From NCBI GenBank assembly GCA_023333565.1, contig JAJKFH010003762.1:1426001-1490000 (forward strand): 64,000 bases of DNA, given 5' to 3'. The number at the start of each line of letters is the position of its first letter. The first letter of the stretch is position 1. This DNA comes from Puffinus mauretanicus. Its lineage: Eukaryota > Chordata > Aves > Procellariiformes > Procellariidae. A program made the position numbers and the translations under genes. Of the stretch, positions 11,474 to 26,304 are shown piece after piece. Under the pieces are notes generated by a model. It ran no database searches and was not told the origin of the DNA. It worked only from the letters and a program-made list of their open reading frames with translations.

Positions 11474-14400
11474 AAAAGATTTGTCAGATTATGGCACTGA
11501 GACATTAAAAACCCACAAGATTAAATGAATCCTTTCATGCACCTTTTGAACAGGTAACAGAAAGTGCTGAAGTGTCTTCTATCTTCTAAGAGGAAATGAA
11601 CGTGAAGACATGTCTTTGCTGAAGTTTTTAGTGACTATTGAGTTGTACAGAGATCTGGGAGATAGCTTTAAGTCAAGCTTGGGTATGAGCAGCAGCCTAG
11701 CAGTGGCATCAGGAAGTCTAGGGAAGCAAAGAAACATCTCAGGTAAGCCTGTGAAGCTCTGCATGACTATTTTTAACTGCAACCCGTCTCCTAAAGTGCT
11801 TACTGACACCTCATTCAGAAATTTACCCTATGTGCTGCAGTCACTATTAACTGCAGTACAGACACAGCCAAAGACTCATCTTTAGTATCATTACTGACTT
11901 GAGTAAAACCTTCCACAGATCAGAAAATGATCACTCAAATTAACAGGAATTAATTATCAATTAATGTTAATCCTTTTATAAAGAGTAAACCCATGCAAAT
12001 CAGATTCCTTCCTCTGCCTATTTTGAAAGCTACCTGCTCAGAAAGAGCTTTCTATTGATTATTTGTAATGGGATTATTACACATTTTCCCCAGTAAGTTT
12101 CTCCTCAGAAATAGGTAATGCTGATAAACATTGCATAACAACTATAAGAGACAAAAGGTTTTAAACAAATGAATATTCACTAGATTGCAAACATTCAGAT
12201 TAACATAATCAGGGTAGTAATTAGCACTCCTATAAAATGACAGTGCAATATATGATAATGTTTAAAGTAAATAAACTGGATTTTGCCTACGTAAAATATT
12301 TTCACTGATTTCAATTAAACATAAAATTCTCCTGCATCTTCTGCCTTAACAACTATCCTATATTTTCTACTATTATAAAACCACTGCTACCTTGAATTTC
12401 AACCGCACAGATAGGTTAGCTATTATTACTCACCTCCTGCTTTTTAATGTGGTCATAAAAGCATGAGGTTTGGCCTTCTTTCTGTTGATTCATGGTGACC
12501 AAATATTTCAAATATTATTTTGGCTACAGAGCAGTTTTGCACACACAGCATGTAAACTGCTTAGCACAAAAGAGAAAAGGGATCTGCGGGCCCATTTCCT
12601 GCCACTAACAAGTGAAAAGAAGCATAAAATTTAATCTGAAAAATCAAAGAATTAACTGAACTGTATCAGATGTGCACGCTTATATACACAAGCATAATTA
12701 ACTCTTAAAATTTTGCATGCATAAAAATTGTACTTATTTGTAATCTAGAAAATCATTCAGCATCAGCTATATATGTATAAAACGTACATTTATTAAAATA
12801 CACTAAAGCGATGCCTCACTTGAATACAGACGGATCAACGTATTAAGTCTAAGAATTTATCTGCAGAGGGTAGGCACATCTATCAAAAATTCTTCAAATC
12901 AACAGGGGTGGAAACATCTGGGAGGTGCTATCCAAATTGAAAACTTACATGATGTTGCAGAAGATGCTACCTGCAATATCCCATTCTTAAGTTCAAGTGG
13001 CCATTACATCACAGATATGAAATGAAGGAACATGTCCCAGGGGTTTTTTGCATCATAAAAAAATTAAGGACCAAACTAATTTTTTCAGTTTGCTTCTATC
13101 AAGGAATGACCATAAGAATTCCCAAGCAATATGCAGGGGAATATTTTAATAACAGGAATGGAATAAAACTCTGAGAAAAGGAATTAGAACCTGATTTTTA
13201 AAATCATTTGCCCAGAAAATTGATGTCTGAACAACCTTGACAGTCTGGGTTTTATTTCCTGATCCTGCAAATTGCCCTACTTGCCAGCTTTAGAAGTATA
13301 AGCAGTTGGAATGAACACATAGCATCTGCTTATGGATTTAAGTTTCACATATATATCATTTTCAGAATCGTATCTTGACAATAAAAAGCTTCTTCTCACT
13401 CGTGATTTCCTGACATGATATGATAATCTCTTCACTGTTCAAGATACAAGATGTAACTTCAGAAGTTACACAGCACAAAATGTGTTTACATTTTTTTAGA
13501 CATATTGCTCACTTACAGTAATTTTTTCTTCCTCTCTTTTGATTAGTACGTATCCAAATGCCTCAGCAGCCCAAACACGAATGTGAACAGATAAGCTAAA
13601 ATCTGAGAATTTCAGGAGTGGTGAAGTGCATGCTTTCACCTCTCCCCCTTTTAAAAGTGTCAAATGCTTCCTGACACGCTTAGGTCCATGGAAATGGAAC
13701 ATATTTTCTCATTACGTTAATTAATGGGTCTGCTTGGGTGGTATAATTCAGTATAAATTTCCTTTAGTATTCTGTCATACCTAAAAAGGATCTTATTTTT
13801 GTGATGTCTTTAAATTTTTATGACTTCTGCTCTGTTTAGTCTGTGTGTAATCCTTCTTTTGAAACCTAATGTCCTAGAAAATCTGCAGGTTTTTCTCAAA
13901 ACTGGCACACTCTCTAGTTTATAGTCATTTCTTTTTCTTGCCTTCTTAGAACTCCATGCGAGTCCTTAAGGTGTAGTTCACAGCTCAGGGAATTTATGAT
14001 TACATCGTCAATGTAAACTAAAGCACTGCGATATATTAAAACTGACAAGATGCTGTTCATTAATCTCTGAAATATGGCCAGGTGTGATGTAATGAAGAGA
14101 GGCTTCCAACTCAGAGAAGCCTAACACAGCTCCTAGCTCAGCTTGATGGTGGCTTCCTTTACCTCATCTGGGAGAAGGACTGCCTGGGTGGGGACTCTCA
14201 CTGGAAGCATAATTTCAGAAAAATGTGGTTTGGGGAAAATGAGACAGGGTAATCCCTTGCCGTGCCAATGTTTCTCAAACAGCTCAGCTTCTGCTTTCCT
14301 TTCATTTCCAGGTTAGAACACTAACTTGGTCGTACTGTAGTGAACCACAACTTCCCAAGGAAATAGTTTGATGGGCTGGAGGTACATTTTTATGTATGAA

Positions 14401-15264
14401 AAAGAGGAGCATTTTAAGTACTGGAGTCTCAACTAGTGGAGAAAGCAACGGCAGGCTCGGAACACAGAACAGCAAGTGCTGCAATTTACACATACGTTAT
14501 AATTTGATGAAAACAAGGCTTTAATTTGGTTGTGACAGTTTTAGTCTTTTTTTTAATGAATAGTTGTACTGTTTCAACAGAAACAAGGGCAAAATCAGAA
14601 GAGACCAAATGTAGGGAAACGCTCAACATTTCCACATCATTAATTCAAACCTCAAAATAAATTGATAAATGTTATCACCTAATTTTACTTCATTAACAGT
14701 GTATGTGGAATACGTACTGAATAAAAATAAGACTTGGAAACTCATCCCTGCTACAGTAACAGAAGAAACTTTGTGAACGAAACTCATATTCCTGAGTTGA
14801 AAAAGAAGCAGACATTTTTCCAAATATGGACATAAAATGTGAAAATAAGGGGTTTTTTTACACTCCATGATTTAGCATTTTGTGTCCACGCAACATTGAG
14901 GTCCACATCCTAAAACAAGTTATGGCCACTAAATAGCTTTGCTCTCTGCAAATCATAACCAAGCCAGCTATTGCAGCAGCACAGAACTGATTGATTTTTA
15001 CACATTACTTAATTTGATCAATTTTATCCAGCTACAAATGATAGCTTTTGAGTACAATGAACATAGTTCCTACACTACATCCAACCTGGAAACAAAAGAC
15101 AGCTCTTCTCGGAATAATAGGGTTTAGCTAACCTTTGTACTGCCTTCCAATATTTCTAGGAAAGAATGCAGAGCAAGACTAGCCTTTGCATTTTCTTCTG
15201 ACCATGGAGAAGTTACAAGGAGAAGGCTCCTCTTTTTAACTTCTCTTTCTATTTTTTGTTACAG

Positions 15265-15291
15265 TTGTTGTTGTTATTATTATTATTATAT
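15265..15291 (+). repeat. Microsatellite (TTG)n(TTA)n
   Basis: TTGTTGTTG changes into about six TTA units. A trinucleotide tail of this type may mark the end of an old SINE, but no SINE body was recognised upstream. Confidence 0.8.
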
Positions 15292-18200
15292 TAAAATCTC
15301 TATTTATTCCGGAGGAGAGTACTGCTAGCTCCTCCTGAGCTCCTCATCCATGGACAAAGTGAAAAAGACAGGATAGAATAGTAAAAAGACTGTGGAACTG
15401 GAAGCAGACTGATGGGAAAAGATTAGGGGTCTGAAAAATGGCAAAAAGTGAAATGGAATGAAGGATTATAAAGAAAGACAGACTGACAGGATAATGAGCC
15501 GTGAAGAGGAAGTTAGGGATATGAACAATAACAGTCTTCCTTATATTTCATTGCTGTGAATTATTTGTGACTATGAGAAATATAAATACTCTTTAATACC
15601 TATCTCTACCCAGGCATCTTACAGATTTTTTTTTGCTGATATCACAACTGGACATGGCATTGGGCAATACCAGTAGCAGAACAGCAGTCAGGATCATTGG
15701 CAGTGGCAGTCTCCACCTCTGTGTCAAGTTACGAACTACTCAAAGCCACTTTGTACACTACTGTGTTGTAGTAGCAGCAATTGTGAGTCCCTTACCTAGT
15801 CTGCGCAGAGCTACCCAGGCCCTTAGGTAGGCCTATCTATTCCCTCTTATCAGAATCCAAATCTCAGTAAAATATGACTCTTCTACGCCAATTATTAGAA
15901 TGTATGCCTTCCTCTCTCAACTGTTTCTATCCTACCATGCATGCTCCCAGTCATTGAATGCTATCTTTAAATGAGAAATTACATAAGTAAATAGATATGA
16001 ATACACTGGAATTAGTCTGCAGAAGAATATTATACCTAAAATCTTAAATGTCTAATGGATTTACTGTATCTATGCTCAGGACTTTGAACTATTTTTTGCA
16101 AATATTCTGGCATTTTACTTGTAGAAGTGATTTAGAGAAAAAAAAAATTAAGCAGATACTGATGAACATTCCCAGAAACCAGATTCTCAGAATTGTATTC
16201 ATCCATTAGACTAGAAATTTCTCTTATTGGCTATGTTATCTATCAGAACTAAGTTTGAATATGATATCAAATAAGTACTGCACTGATTTGTTGGTTGATT
16301 ATCTTTAATTTAACTATATATGTCTTACTTAACTACATTAATTGAATTAAATGTATAAAAAATATTAAATTACTCACTTCAACCACTAAACTTGAGAATA
16401 TCTTAAATCTTGAGAATTACTTTGAACTGATTCACAAATAGACAAAAAGGTGATGTATATCAAATAAAATATCCCCTAATAAGAGATCACTCAGCAACTG
16501 TCAAGGTACTGTTGCAACATCCTGAGTTAACACTACATCCATTCTGGACCAATTCCTGCCTTGTAAGATAATATGGCACAAGAATTCTTGCTTTTGCTAG
16601 GGTGTACCACTCATGTGGAGTTACCCCACAATACTTTATGCAGAGCCATCTCAGTCATTCACCAGAGTGTTTTCTATTACAGAAAAGGCATTTGGCAAAG
16701 AAAGAAATATTTCTTTTTAGAGAGAGTATTTGAGAAAGCAGTAATTGTGTAACAAAAGTCCTCCAAAACTGACACAGTATTCACCATATTTTGACATGTC
16801 ATTTTTCTGCAGCATTAGCCAGATTTATCACACTTCAAGACTAAGGATGAAATTTAAATTCTCTTGATGCCTAGCCAATAATCTTCATTAAACTACTGAA
16901 CCTTGTAGGCCTTTGTCTATGCTACATTCATTAAAAGCATGATGATAAATACGTGGTCAATGATTTCAGGTAAAGGTGGCCTCAAAACCATTAGTCAATT
17001 AATTAATTAATCCCAGGCGCTGTAGAAAATTGGATCCAGCATGAAGATAACCGGTAGACCAGTTTGAATCTTTAGATTCAAAGATACATACTCATACTCT
17101 CCATCAGGAAAATATTAAACTGAAAATTTTGTCCATGAGAGTGAAAAGTATAGAAACTGGCTGTAGCCTTAGTTGCAATAATCAGGTATCACTTACTCCA
17201 TTTCATTAGGTTTTATTTGATAGACTGTAGATTTTTTTTAAGTTAATATGCATCTGTTATCCTTCAAATATTAACCTGACTTCCAATAAAATCATAACAG
17301 AAGCCTATGAAGTTCATGTTAATTGCATACAAGGTTTTTTTTAGTTGTTCATAGATGCTCATATCTATTAGAAGGGATTTAGTGCAATTCCATTTACTTT
17401 AAAGCACCATTATCAAATGATACTGCAGGAATTTGAAAGCTTAGATATTACTATTTAAAGTCTTTTTCATATTTTTAAAACATTAAGATTTATTTGGTTT
17501 TTTGAGACACTAATGGAATATTAAATTGCACATGTAAGAAATAATGCAAGAGTTATTCTAAGCCAAGCTTTACACTCAAAAGTTCACTGATTCATGGTAA
17601 ATGAAATCTACCTCTTGTATTCTTGTATTATGTATGTATTTCCACAGTCTTTATGCTTCCTCTGCAGCAAAATGATGTTCTGATGATTGTGTATTTAACA
17701 TCAACTACCTAAAAATAAAGCATTAGGTAATAACTCAGAATACAACAGATTACTGTAACAATTTATGCTAGTAGTCAGGAAAGGAATTCACTCCTGACGG
17801 TCTTGGATTCTGTCAGAAATACCCTTCATCTCTTAAAAATGAGACTGCTACCCCAGATCCCAGATGGAAAAAGACAAAACCTCTATGAATTCCAGGACTC
17901 TTGCAACCACGAGTGACAGAGCTCTGTCAAAAAGAGCTTTTCAAGGCTACAGTATTTTCAGTATCACTGGCCAACAAACCCAAATCTCAGCCACAGGCGG
18001 AAATTAAGATTTAACTAATTACCTCTCAATAGCTACTACAGCTATTGTGCAGATGCTTTATTCAGAAAAATTAATAGCAAGTCAACACTGCCTTCTGCAC
18101 ATAAAACCTACTGTTAATACCAGAAATAAACAATATTCCTTAAGAGTATGGCCATTAACACTAACCCGTCTCACTTCTATTTCTCCTTTGCACTTGACTA

Positions 18201-19460
18201 CCAAAAAAGTTCTGGGCCAATTTTTATGTTCTAAAATTAAATATTCACACTCATAATTTGTACCTCTATATCACCTCCCACCCAAAGTTTCAGATAACTT
18301 TGAAAGGGCTAATTAATTCTCTCAATATATAATAAATATTAGTCACATCTCACAGAAAAGGAACCAAAAAGAAAGCTGGCACAACAAATTTGAACCTGAT
18401 TTTCAGTGCTGACTATTCTAACCTCTGAAAACACCATTTCTGTTACTGGAAGAATATGAATATAGATACTGAATAACAACCTCTAAGTTTGAAAAATATA
18501 CACTAAAATGGTGCTCAATAGATCCGTAAAAAACATGATTGGCATTATCCAACTAACTTTTTCTTTCTCTGTGTTATCTTAATCATTAGTCTATACTCAG
18601 TTCTGTATGAGCTTCCACCACTCACAGACAGATTTTGTGGGACAACCCCTCTTCATCTGAAAAGAATCCGTTTTCTTTGCAGAAGCCTGTCCCACCCCAC
18701 TCTGAAGGTTCCCCAGAGCACAGCTGCATGATTTATGGAAAAAGGTTTGAGATATTTATTCATTTGTGCTTGCATTCCTCACTACTCTTCACAATAAGTT
18801 TAATATGAAACCTCAGGTGAACCAGAAGGTTTTTCTGAACATCTGTGGAAGTTTGTCATACCTATGCCCACAAACTATTTGCCTGTTGAGATATCCAAAA
18901 GCTGTCATGGTCTTAAAAAAGCTAGCTCCTACTGAAACAGAACACCTCTCTAAACAGAGTGGGAGGTTAACCAATTTCATTCTATCTGTTTCTATTCTTT
19001 GATTTTATCTTTTAATATTAATATTCTTAAGACCACCCATCAGCTAACCTGTTTAACAAAACTTACTCCCCGATTATCTGATCAACAATTGCAGTGAGGT
19101 ATAACTTCTTAAAAAGATGCATGCATTTAAAGGTAATTATTTAATTACATTCTTGTACCATGGATCATTATATTTGACTTTTTAATATAAATACTTAAAA
19201 CAATATAGTGGATATAAGTTCATGTTTAAGATGGTGTGACACTTTAGCACTGAGACTTGGTTCAACAAGATACTTAATACCAAGTCATTCTATTGAGATT
19301 AATTTGCAAATAGTAATCCTCAAATTTCTTACCTTTAGAATTAAAAAAAAAATCCTCTCTAAAATTTGAAAACTTAACTTGATGTGATTAAAAAAATAAT
19401 TCCTATGCAATATACAAGATTTACACTCCTTTAGCTTTAGATAATTCAGTGAGAGGACTA

Positions 19461-19549
19461 TCTGTGATAGACTTGGTAGTGTTAGGTTAATGGTTGAACT
19501 CGATGACCTCAAGGGTCTTTTTCAACCTAAGTGATTCTATAATTCTATT
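19461..19549 (+). mobile_element. CR1 LINE, extreme 3' end
   Basis: The stretch reads GACTTGGTAGTGTTAGGTTA, then GGTTGAACTCGATGACCTCA, then TTTTTCAACCTAAGTGATTC, and ends TATAATTCTATTT. This is the diagnostic avian CR1 3' UTR, closing with two copies of the degenerate octamer (GATTCTAT, AATTCTAT). Only about 90 bp is left, with no ORF2 sequence, so it is a severely truncated insertion. The family differs from that of the copy at 61363. Confidence 0.93.
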
Positions 19550-21447
19550 TTTAAAAGTTCTGAGGGAAAAAAAATAAGAACAAGTGTTGTACCTCTTTAT
19601 CCTACATTGCATATGCTATTTGTTTCAAACAAATTCCAAATGAAAGAAAGCTAAAATGGAGCATTGCTAAAGTTCTATGGAGCCTCGGAAGATTGTAAAG
19701 AAAAAGGGGGTTCACATTAAAGATCAGATATGAAAATAGCTGACATTTCAATTTGGATAGCATACTACAGTCTAAAGCAAACACACACATTCTGAATGTA
19801 TTCCTGCTCTGAAAACATAGCCTCCGTTGCATGGAAGGAAATACAGGATTAATAATGTTAGCTCCCAGAGCAAAATTTCCAACTTGTAAAAGCATACAAT
19901 GCATGCTATACATTGATTAAAGAAAAAAATTTCCATACAATTTTATTGATGTATTGACACCACCATGTCACCAAGTCTCCTAAAACGTGCCACCTAGTGG
20001 AGCATATGAATAAGTTCTACAATATAGAAGCAGCCAGCTCTGTACTGGCACAGGCTGTGCCGTCTAGTAAAGCCTTCTGCTAACCTTCCAGCTCTCGTCT
20101 GGAAGAACAGCTTTGCATTTACCATTTCTCACACTGCACATCACCCATTCTCCTTAGCCCACCCTGCAAACTTTGCTCTGCTTAGAATTAGAATTTAACT
20201 GAAAGACTTCTCAAATACCTAGTACTCAGTACCAAAAACATGTATCCTACACCAAGACCAAAATTAGTTGAGCACAGAAAATGCATAAACAGGTAAAATG
20301 AAATGCAGCACTTTCTCCGCTATCTAGTTAAGAATGGAACCTGCATGTGATGTTATTCCAGTATAGATATTCTTGATTTTTTCCCCCTAACCAGCAGAAG
20401 TATACAATTGAGAAGATAAAAAAAGAGCTACCCACTGCTAAACAACAAGACAGACACAAACATAACTCATACGCCTTAGGAAACAGCCAGGAGAGTTAAT
20501 CTGGAGAGTGAAGAAGAGAGATGAGACCAAATAACATCCAATTTCAGCTATCTAGAAAGGAGTAACTTCTGAGTCTAAAGACTACTTTAACATGAAATGT
20601 TCCACAGGATTACTTTATTTTTCAAAAAAAACAGTATTTCTGATAGCACTACTAGCTAATTGCTCCTATAAATTTACATCACAAACACAATCGCATTCAC
20701 CTTTCATCAAAATCTATTTGATTTTTTTTCTTGAATTTGAATACCAAAATATATGGATTCTTTCAATCTTACATTATAATTTCAGAATGGAATTTTTTTT
20801 TTATAAAGTGTAATTCTATTAACTTATAGGAATAGTCCAGCATAGAAGGCAGTATAGGAATAAACAAAAAATACATTATTTCAAAAATATGCAAGTTATG
20901 AGTTGTATACAATATTCAGTTAAAAGTATGAAATTCTCATTGGTGAATCTCTCTTAGAAGCGTACATATAAGACATGTTCATGGATCCCAAAAGACTCTG
21001 AAAGTTGTTATGTGGCCTTACCTGTTTTCTAACTGCAACAGAACTTGAGGGTGCTAAAAATAACTGATGGTGAGGTGTAATTTCACCGTACACTTTTCTT
21101 TCGCATAAAATTTTCTGAGTTTAAGTATCTTTATTTTGTGTAGTGGAAGGTATAGTACACAATAAACCTAAGAAATTTCAATAGAAGTAAAAAAAAAGTC
21201 CAGAGAAATATAAAATACAGTTACATATTGAGATTCTCTGACAGCTGTACCACCATGCATTTTTAACAAGACCCATATAGACCTTAGAAGAATCACTTAC
21301 AGACCATTTCCCCCCCTCTTCTTCAAAATTAGTTGTAAGTAAAAGTAACAGTGAAGAAGCAAAGGAACATAACCTACCCTCTACAAAGCGCTGCATGAAA
21401 CCATTTGGGACTCTAGTCCAACACATTACTGTTACAATTGTGTCTTT

Positions 21448-21530
21448 TCAGAAGATGTGTAAGCATGTATATATGTGAGTATGTGGATGTGCATTCTCAC
21501 GTGCATCTATACATTTATGTAAGTATAGAC
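21448..21530 (+). repeat. Degenerate TATG/TG simple repeat
   Basis: ATGTGTAAGCATGTATATATG and related words (GAGTATGTGGATGTG, CACGTGCATC, TTTATGTAAG) form an interrupted TG-rich tract. Confidence 0.45.
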
Positions 21531-21990
21531 ATTTGCTTTATCAGTCAGAGATTTATGGCAGTGCACAGGTTTTTAACACAGATCCAAGACAGGCCCCGTC
21601 AGTGCTCTGTTAAACTCTTCTTGTTTATGCTTCGAGAAGGAGTAGTTTGTCCAGAGAAAACAGACTAGGTTTGATGATAACAGGAAAAACCAGGCATTTG
21701 AGAAAACATCCATGTGTTAGGATCACAGGGATGGATATTAAGCATCTGCTGAGGAAAATTAACGTAAGTTAGATTTTTATCATCATGCCGTCTATACCAT
21801 GGTAGAGCCCAAACACTCCATTTGATTTGCAGCCACATTATTCCAAACAAACATGAAAAAAAAAAAAAAATCCTTGCCATGCAGCCAGGTAGTCTAAAAG
21901 ACTCCATTGGGTGAAAAGCCGGGAAATGCTTTCACACTTGGAAGTAAAAAGAAAACCCCTGCAAAAGAAGGTTGGTTTTGTTTGGTGACA

Positions 21991-22005
21991 CCCCCCCCCC
22001 GCCCC
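21991..22005 (+). repeat. C-rich run C10-G-C4
   Basis: Ten C, one G and four C form a homopolymer-like tract. Its complement is a G run on the minus strand. Confidence 0.85.
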
Positions 22006-23812
22006 AAGCATGTTCTGGGGAACAAAAATAGGCTATCTTTGTCATTTCTTGTAAAAAATAAATTCAGATGGTTATTTTTTTTTCCTGTCTTCAAAAGCCT
22101 ATGCACTTTGGTTGCCAGGACCCTAACTTGTAGATCGGAAAAGGCAGATGCAAATATGAATAAGATATTCTATAGTATCATGGCAGCTGCAAAATTACCT
22201 AACTAGTCTCATGAAGATTAATTTCCTTTGCTTCCAGGTTGTCAAATGGTGATTTCCTCTTCTTATAAGAATATTCAGTGTTTTGGTAAGTATAAGCAGA
22301 TCCACAGTATTTTGGAACTTTACGCATCTCAATTTTCTTGCACGAGAAGTGACACACTCCTCAAGTTTGTGAGAGGTGGAAAAAACTTCTAATCTAAAAT
22401 GAAGAGCCAATTTTAATGAGAAAGAATCACCAAATCAATCATCACATCTCTAATGGTTTCCCCATACACATTTGCCCTGAGTTGTCCAGCACTGTCAGAC
22501 CCCACAGTCAGCATGTGCTTTCAGAGACACATGCGTGTACATTGCAGTAAACGTGGACCAGAGCATCCATTAGTAATTAACGAGGGATGAGCAAAGCAAC
22601 TGGTAACAGTTAAAGCAAGTGTTCATGGACTGCTTTGAATGGGTTGCTCTGCATTCTTTTGCAATGAACAGGGAAAGCTGTGATTGGCTCCATATGACTG
22701 GCAAAGGTGATGATAACATGACTTATGAGCAACCTGCCAAAAAAAGTATTTATCTAGCGATACATTACGCGTACACAACCAAAGATGCTCCTCTAGAGGC
22801 ACATCACACGGTAGTTAAACACATAGTTTAGTAAGGCGATTATAAAATCACCTCAATACTCACATAAGGAAAGAAATTTTACAGCCACAAGGCAATCGCC
22901 GTTAGCAGAACTGTGAAGAAAGTAGCGGAGTTTACTCACTTCCCACTTTTGAAAACAAATCTCTATTAATCTCAGACCTTGCAACTAGCGCAACATGCCA
23001 AACTAATTACGCAGGTATCATACTTAAAGAAAGTGATAGAAGTTTCCAAGTCAGAAGGAACAATCGTGTTCACGTCTTGCTGCGTGCCACAGTACCACAA
23101 AGCTCTCCTCTTGGCTACTTCTGATGTTTTCCAATCTATTGTAGTCTGGATTCTCTCTTACTACTTGCACTTTTGGTTGTTTCCTCTTTCAAGTTAGTTT
23201 CCAGATGTTGTTGCTTACCCTTTTTCTCCCTGCCACACTGCATCCTTTGCCTGAACTTCTACACCATTCCCTTCTGTGTTTCCCCCCACTATTCAACTCA
23301 CAATCTAAGTCAAGATTTTGAAACCTGTTGTAAATTACATTAATTGGCAGTTCTTTCCTGCAGCTGTGTGCATTTCTCAAGACCACATACTTACAGGGCA
23401 ATTGGGGGGTGTGTCTCTTTTACCTTCTTTGGACAAATTTTATACTGAACCAGATTGCATCTGGTTCCAACACCAGCTGAAGAGTCATGCTGGTACCTTT
23501 TAGGGGTCCTAGTAGGGTCAGGTTTATAATTATTTTGTACAGTATTCAAATGGAAGAGAGATCCACTGGAAACTTAAAAGGAAAACTGGTTTATGCATAA
23601 CATGCTTGAATACTTCATGCTATCATGGGTAGCTCACCAATTATTTCCTACTTGCTAAATGCAAAAATACATTAATGAATAAAGAGCTTTAAAAAATGTG
23701 ACTCATGCAGTTGTCTGGGAAAAAAGTGAGGTTGCATGAGCATGGGCAAAGAGTTTTATTAGCCCTGCAGGAAAGTTTCTCTTTTTATTTAGAATCAACT
23801 CAACCTACATAG

Positions 23813-23840
23813 TTTAGAAAATAATTATTTAGAAAATAAT
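23813..23840 (+). repeat. Short tandem duplication
   Basis: TTTAGAAAATAAT occurs at 23813-23825 and again at 23828-23840, separated by TA. It is a small local duplication in AT-rich DNA. Confidence 0.8.
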
Positions 23841-26209
23841 TTAGGTTACCTTAAAATTGCAGTATTAATTTCCACAGTTGCCTTTTTAATATGGCCTCAT
23901 AAGTTTAAAACAAAATCCTGAAAATATTCAAAGAAAATATGATTAAAACCTAGAAGTCAGACTACAGCATTGTAGCAGGCCAAAATAAAATCCTGAATCT
24001 GTCCAGCACCTTTGAGTTCTAACAAAATCATTCAAGAAAAGATATTCTGTTTCTTTATATTTGCCCTACAAAATCAGTAAGAAAGTAACTGGGAAGAGAA
24101 AATTAGAGGATAATACTTTTCAGCTTAGATATTATAGTGACGTTTTCCATTTAAAACTAGAAAAAAAACCTAGCTTTGTTGGAAAACGATAAAGTGCCAT
24201 CAAAAGATTTTCATTTATACATATACCTGAACCAGAAAGCTCAAAACCACTGTGGCAGAATGTCTGTAACTAGTAAGGTTGACTGTAGAAGGCACGTTTA
24301 CTCTGACCTCTAATTCATTTTCCCCAGTAAAGTTGACCAGTCTGAAATTTAGATTGCAACCCAAGAGACATCTATAGTTATGCAGGGAAACTAGAATTGC
24401 CTCCACCTGCTCTTTATGTCCCACATATTTTTCCAAGAATGTCTTCCCAGAGTAAAAACGGTTGCAGCCTTCTCTTATATCCCCAAACCTGAAATAGCTG
24501 AAGACAAGGAAGTAAAAGATATGGAGAAGCTAAGGGTCATACAGATAGAAACAGAGAACAAACCCAGTGACAGACATATCTGAGGTCCCAGTCCCAGTGT
24601 AGCCTACTGTATTCAGTCCTTGGTGAAGCAAACAAAGCCTTGCCCATTGCAAGATCTGTGCTCCTCGTCCCGCTTCCCTTCCCCTTCCCTGTGTAGCACT
24701 CTGGGTCTCTCCTATACCCTTTCTCCTCTTTCATTCATCACTTTTCCTCTTCTGATCTTTTCCCTGAACTTCTTATTCTCCTAAACATTTCAGAACATTT
24801 TTCATAACATTTTAAAAATTTTATCTCGTATCCCTCTCACCCACGTAACTGGAGCTACGTCACACCTCCCACGCCAACTTCCATTAGTAGCTGGTTGAAA
24901 AGCAGCACATGCTACAGCTGGCTTGGAGGTACGGATGTGCTGCCTGGCCAGTCAGTACTGTTTGCTGACTGATCAAATGGAACTGACTGATTGATCACTG
25001 GAACAAATAATACAAATGACTGTCGACCTCAAACAAATGCTCATCCTTCAATGAGAGCACTAATGGTGGTCTCCATCCAGTTACCAATTTCCACAAAGAA
25101 TGCAGGAACGTAGTATCCTTCAAACCTCTATCCTTCTGCCAAATCAATTTTAAATTAGTTAGTGTTTTTAAAAAACATCACATTTGTTAAATTGTGGAAA
25201 TAGTGAAAAATGTAGTATGTACAAATGGTTGTCTCCTTGCATAGAAAAACACATTTCATATACATTCTGGCTTCATTTCACATTCTGTTGGTCTTTACTA
25301 TACATTTGGAGGTAAACAGGCTGACAAGTAGCTTTCTTTTCATGTCCGGTAGAAGAATGATGCCACTTACTCCAATTCTTACAGCTCTTTGAGCTGTGAG
25401 ACTCTATTGGCAACCTTTTCACAACTTTTAAATGACGGTATACTAAGCAATTTATAGTTGAATACTAAAATGCATCCAAAATAAAAATAAATTAATCTCA
25501 ATTGTTTTAATCTGTTTTAACAACAGATTTTATTCACATTTCCTGCATGAATATATATTATAAAATTAGGCCAACCAACGCACTATCAAAATGAGTACAT
25601 ATGTCATTGATTTAAATTTTCCTACACACTTTTTCTTTCACTTGCTGTGTTGCCAGGTTTCTAAAACACAGTTCCTGAAAACAAGGAGCTTGGACAGGGT
25701 CTTCAGTTTAAATTGATGAATGCTTGAATGCAGTGAAGCTCCACTGTTTTACACCAGCAGATCTAAGAGATGTTGTCCACAAAATACTGTGCTTTAAAAA
25801 ATAATGTTGTTACAATTAAATTAACATGTAGTAATAGAGAAATTATATGCATTTTTTAGGATTACATACAAAACCCTGACAAGCGTGACTTATCTGAGGC
25901 TTGTCATTGCCCCAACATGGCTTTACAGTGATTCACCAGTCTGCTAGCCAATCTATAATAAATTAGAGAGCTTCGGTTGCATCCAGTGTTCAAAAACGCT
26001 TGGGTTCAATTATCATCAAATCAACTAATAAAAAAGATAAATATTTTTATCTTTTTAAAGAACTTGTACTATCGATTAGACTCTGTGGTTTAAATCAGCT
26101 TTGGAATTTGGACAAACAAATGAGAAGCGTTTTACATAGCCAGCTGCACATCAAAAGTAATTTTGCAACACAAAAATTTTCTGGCCAGACCTGCCTTTTA
26201 GACAGTTAT

Positions 26210-26304
26210 AGATCCCAGTGGAGGCATGGGAAGACCAGAGTTCAAATTCAGTTTACTATGGCAGTTCTCCCAGCTCTGAATCTTAGCCATGTGACTGGCA
26301 ATGC
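26210..26304 (+). mobile_element. Probable MIR SINE remnant
   Basis: GACCAGAGTTCAAATTCAG resembles the B-box region of a tRNA-derived SINE (GAGTTCAAATTC at 26238-26249). It is followed about 40 bp later by GCCATGTGACTGGCAATGC, matching the MIR segment that reads CTGTGTGACcttGGGCAA. The spacing fits MIR. The rest of the core is not recognisable. Confidence 0.42.

Larger units (their letters stand above)
6101..19460. other. Intergenic, no gene seen
   Basis: More than 13 kb of AT-rich DNA contains no recognised exon or datable transposon. It holds the inverted repeat at 11421-11473 and the microsatellite at 15265. Stretches such as 12180-12320 and 14940-15120 look like non-coding sequence under constraint (low CpG, ATTA/TAAT words), but this cannot be tested from one sequence. 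Confidence 0.6.
19550..26209. other. Intergenic, no gene seen
   Basis: The stretch contains simple repeats (21448-21530, 21991-22005) and homopolymers. Frames of up to about 100 codons have no family signature. No transposon was recognised. Confidence 0.6.
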
